A stretch of DNA of 64,000 nt, taken from Arthrobacter sp. Soil764 (GTDB taxonomy: Bacteria; Actinomycetota; Actinomycetes; Actinomycetales; Micrococcaceae). The translations under genes were made by a program, and so were the position numbers. The stretch is from positions 62,001 to 126,000 of the forward strand of contig NZ_LMSI01000004.1 in NCBI RefSeq assembly GCF_001428075.1, given 5' to 3'. Numbering within the stretch: the first letter of the stretch is position 1; the number at the start of each line of letters is the position of its first letter. Of this stretch, positions 62,146 to 64,000 are shown in pieces. Under the pieces are notes generated by a model. That model saw only the letters and a program-made list of their open reading frames with translations. It searched no databases and was not told where the DNA came from.

Positions 62146-64000
62146 CTTTACGGGTCCCTTCAGGGTCAAAAAGCACTGTTTCTGCAACAACCACGTCAAC
62201 CAGCTGGTCGCCGGCGGCGGCCACCAGGGTTTCGCCGATGCGGTTGCGGCCGTTCTTGATCAGGGCCAGGCCGAAGGACCTGCCCAGGGCTGCGCTGTGG
62301 TAGCTGGAGGTGACAAAGCCTTCCATCGGCACCGGCCCGTAGGCCGGGTTCGTGGAGCGGCCCTTTTCCACCAGCTGGGTGCCTTCGGGGAGCCGGAGCG
62401 ACCCGTCAACGGGAAGGACGCTCACCAGGTGCTTGCGGTCCTCGCGCTGGGCGTCGGCCCTGGAGTAGGAGCGCTTGCCGATGAAGTCCTTGGCCTTGGA
62501 GACGATCCACTCCATGCCCGCGTCCTGAGGGGTGACGGTGCCGTCCGTGTCCTGGCCGACGATCGGGTAGCCCTTCTCGGCGCGGAGGACGTGCATGGTT
62601 TCCGTGCCGTAGGGGGTGATGTTGAACTCGGCACCCGCGGCAGCAACGGCTTCCCAGGTGTTCAGTCCGTACCAGGCCGGAATGTTGATTTCGTAGGCCA
62701 GCTCACCGGAGAACGAGATCCGGCAGATCCGGGCGCGCACGCCGGAGGCGAGAGTGGTTTCGCGGAAGGTCATGAACGGGAACGCTTCGGCATCCAGCCC
62801 ACCGTTGGCTGCCAGTTCCGGGGCTACCTTGGCGATGACCTCGCGGGACTTGGGGCCGACGACGGCGATGGTGCTCCACTGCTCCGTCACCGAGGTGCAC
62901 TGCACGTCCAGCTCCGGCCACTCGGTCTGCAGCCATTCCTCCAGCCAGTCCAGGACCTTCGCGGCGCCGCCGGTGGTGGTGGTCATGAAGTAGGTGTCAT
63001 CGTCCACGCGGAGGGTCACGCCGTCGTCGAAAATCATCCCGTCCGGCGTGCACATGACGCCGTAGCGTGCCGAACCGGGGGCGAGCTTCTTGAACGCGTT
63101 GGTGTAGACGCGGTTCAGGAACTCCCCCGCGTCCTTGCCGCGGATTTCGATCTTGCCCAGGGTGGTGGCGTCCATGAAGCCAACGGACTCGCGCACGGCG
63201 GCGCATTCGCGCAGCACGGCGGCGTCCATGTCCTCCCCGTCCTGCGGGTAGAACCAGGGCCGCTTCCACTGTCCAACGTCCTCGAACAGGGCGCCTTTGG
63301 CCACGTGCCAGGGGTGGATGGATGTGATGCGGGCGGGGTCGAACAGTTCGCCGCGCTGGCGTCCGGCCAGTGCCGCGAAGGCCACGGGGGTGAACGGTGC
63401 ACGGTACGTGGTGGTGCCGATGTCGCCGATGCCGCGGGATGCCTCCCCGGCCGTACGGAGGGCCGCCGCGATCACGCCGATGGCGTTGACGCCGGAGGTC
63501 TTGCCCTGATCGTTGGCGGTGCTGATGGAGGTGTACCGCTTGATGTGCTCCACGGAACGCATGCCTGCCCCGGTGGAGCGCAGCACGTCGGCTACGGACT
63601 GGTCGCGCTGGAAGTCCACGAAGTGGTGGTGCCAGTCGTCCGGGGTGCCGTTCTCCCCCGGCACCAGCCAGAGCTGGCGGGTGGGGGCGGCTGCCTTCGG
63701 TTCGGCGAGCGGGGAGGGTTCGATGGCGGACGCGAAGCCCGCGGCGATGGCCGCCTTTGCGCCGGCGGAGATGCCCTCGGCAAGGCAGTCGGCGGTGGCG
63801 AAGGAACCGCGGCCGGAGCCGATGGTCTGCTGGCTGGGAACTTCGGTGCTGGGCACGAAGGCGGCCAGTTCGTCGTCCCAGCGCAGCTTGCCCTGCCGCT
63901 GCGAGTGAAGGTGGACCAGCGGGCTCCACCCGCCGGACACAGCCAGCAGGTCGCAGGCGATCTGCTCGACGCCCGAGGTGAGTTCGCCGTCGTCGTTAAT
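62138..64000 (-). CDS. soxA: Sarcosine oxidase alpha subunit (5' end cut by window edge)
   Basis: About 620 C-terminal residues. The visible part begins just before [20 protein letters not shown], the end of the NAD(FAD)-binding domain. It continues with a zinc- and folate-linked region ([14 protein letters not shown]) and the GcvT-like aminomethyltransferase domain ([47 protein letters not shown]). The full protein is about 950 to 1000 residues and demethylates sarcosine to glycine, passing formaldehyde to tetrahydrofolate. soxB and soxD should lie just beyond the right edge. Confidence 0.95.
   Translation of the reverse strand: MNDDGELTSGVEQIACDLLAVSGGWSPLVHLHSQRQGKLRWDDELAAFVPSTEVPSQQTIGSGRGSFATADCLAEGISAGAKAAIAAGFASAIEPSPLAEPKAAAPTRQLWLVPGENGTPDDWHHHFVDFQRDQSVADVLRSTGAGMRSVEHIKRYTSISTANDQGKTSGVNAIGVIAAALRTAGEASRGIGDIGTTTYRAPFTPVAFAALAGRQRGELFDPARITSIHPWHVAKGALFEDVGQWKRPWFYPQDGEDMDAAVLRECAAVRESVGFMDATTLGKIEIRGKDAGEFLNRVYTNAFKKLAPGSARYGVMCTPDGMIFDDGVTLRVDDDTYFMTTTTGGAAKVLDWLEEWLQTEWPELDVQCTSVTEQWSTIAVVGPKSREVIAKVAPELAANGGLDAEAFPFMTFRETTLASGVRARICRISFSGELAYEINIPAWYGLNTWEAVAAAGAEFNITPYGTETMHVLRAEKGYPIVGQDTDGTVTPQDAGMEWIVSKAKDFIGKRSYSRADAQREDRKHLVSVLPVDGSLRLPEGTQLVEKGRSTNPAYGPVPMEGFVTSSYHSAALGRSFGLALIKNGRNRIGETLVAAAGDQLVDVVVAETVLFDPEGTRKDG

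Overview
The window comes from a high-GC actinobacterium, most likely an Arthrobacter/Pseudarthrobacter-type member of the Micrococcaceae. The grounds are strong G/C bias at third codon positions, GTG and TTG starts, translationally coupled operons, a copper amine oxidase whose TPQ tyrosine, catalytic Asp and three Cu-ligand His fall at the residue numbers remembered for Arthrobacter globiformis phenylethylamine oxidase, and a soxA-soxG-sdaA-purU block. No tRNA, rRNA, phage, IS element or CRISPR array was found. Coding density is very high and many neighbours overlap by 1 to 12 bases.

Layout. 1-4250: carbohydrate ABC transporter (two permeases and a Tat/lipoprotein binding protein, minus strand) divergent from a ROK repressor, with a perfect palindrome and a CRP/GlxR-like site between them. 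4366-5105: a guanidine-III (mini-ykkC type) riboswitch followed by two small multidrug resistance subunits, that is a guanidinium exporter. 5115-7806: kinase, aldo/keto reductase, monooxygenase-fold protein and metallo-hydrolase. 7818-7958: a perfect 25-bp inverted repeat and a second repeat cassette. 7967-19015: DEAD-box helicase, methyltransferases including TrmB, two MFS exporters, a WXG100-headed secreted-type protein with a small partner, a DUF1206 membrane protein that appears to start at ATT, and an SRPBCC protein. 19012-23180: two ECF sigma systems. The first has matching divergent promoters (TGAACC-N16-CGTCGT) in front of the sigma/anti-sigma operon and a surface lipoprotein.

23341-30146: DMP19-like protein, SWIM/SNF2 helicase, GH43-like hydrolase, ammonium transporter. 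30575-46758: a glycan utilisation locus with a LacI regulator and two perfect operators, oxidoreductase, two ThuA-like proteins, DUF2264 protein, heparinase II/III-like lyase, a DeoR-HTH/LacI-sensor hybrid regulator, 2-hydroxyacid dehydrogenase, a complete sugar ABC transporter, a DUF624 membrane protein, a GH35 beta-galactosidase and a cupin. The gene set suggests uptake and breakdown of an uronic-acid- and galactose-containing oligosaccharide; the substrate is an inference.

46865-64000: mainly nitrogen and one-carbon metabolism. There is a copper amine oxidase with a divergent TetR and a 32-bp operator, a stress-type CsbD protein, an AraC regulator, NADP-type glutamate dehydrogenase divergent from an AmiS/UreI-type channel across a strong dyad, an amine permease/flavin amine oxidase/cupin operon with a divergent TetR, and the sarcosine oxidase operon (soxA cut by the right edge, soxG, sdaA, purU). 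Together these take up amines, methylated glycine and ammonium-releasing compounds, oxidise them, and feed ammonium to GdhA and formaldehyde/serine carbon to folate and pyruvate.
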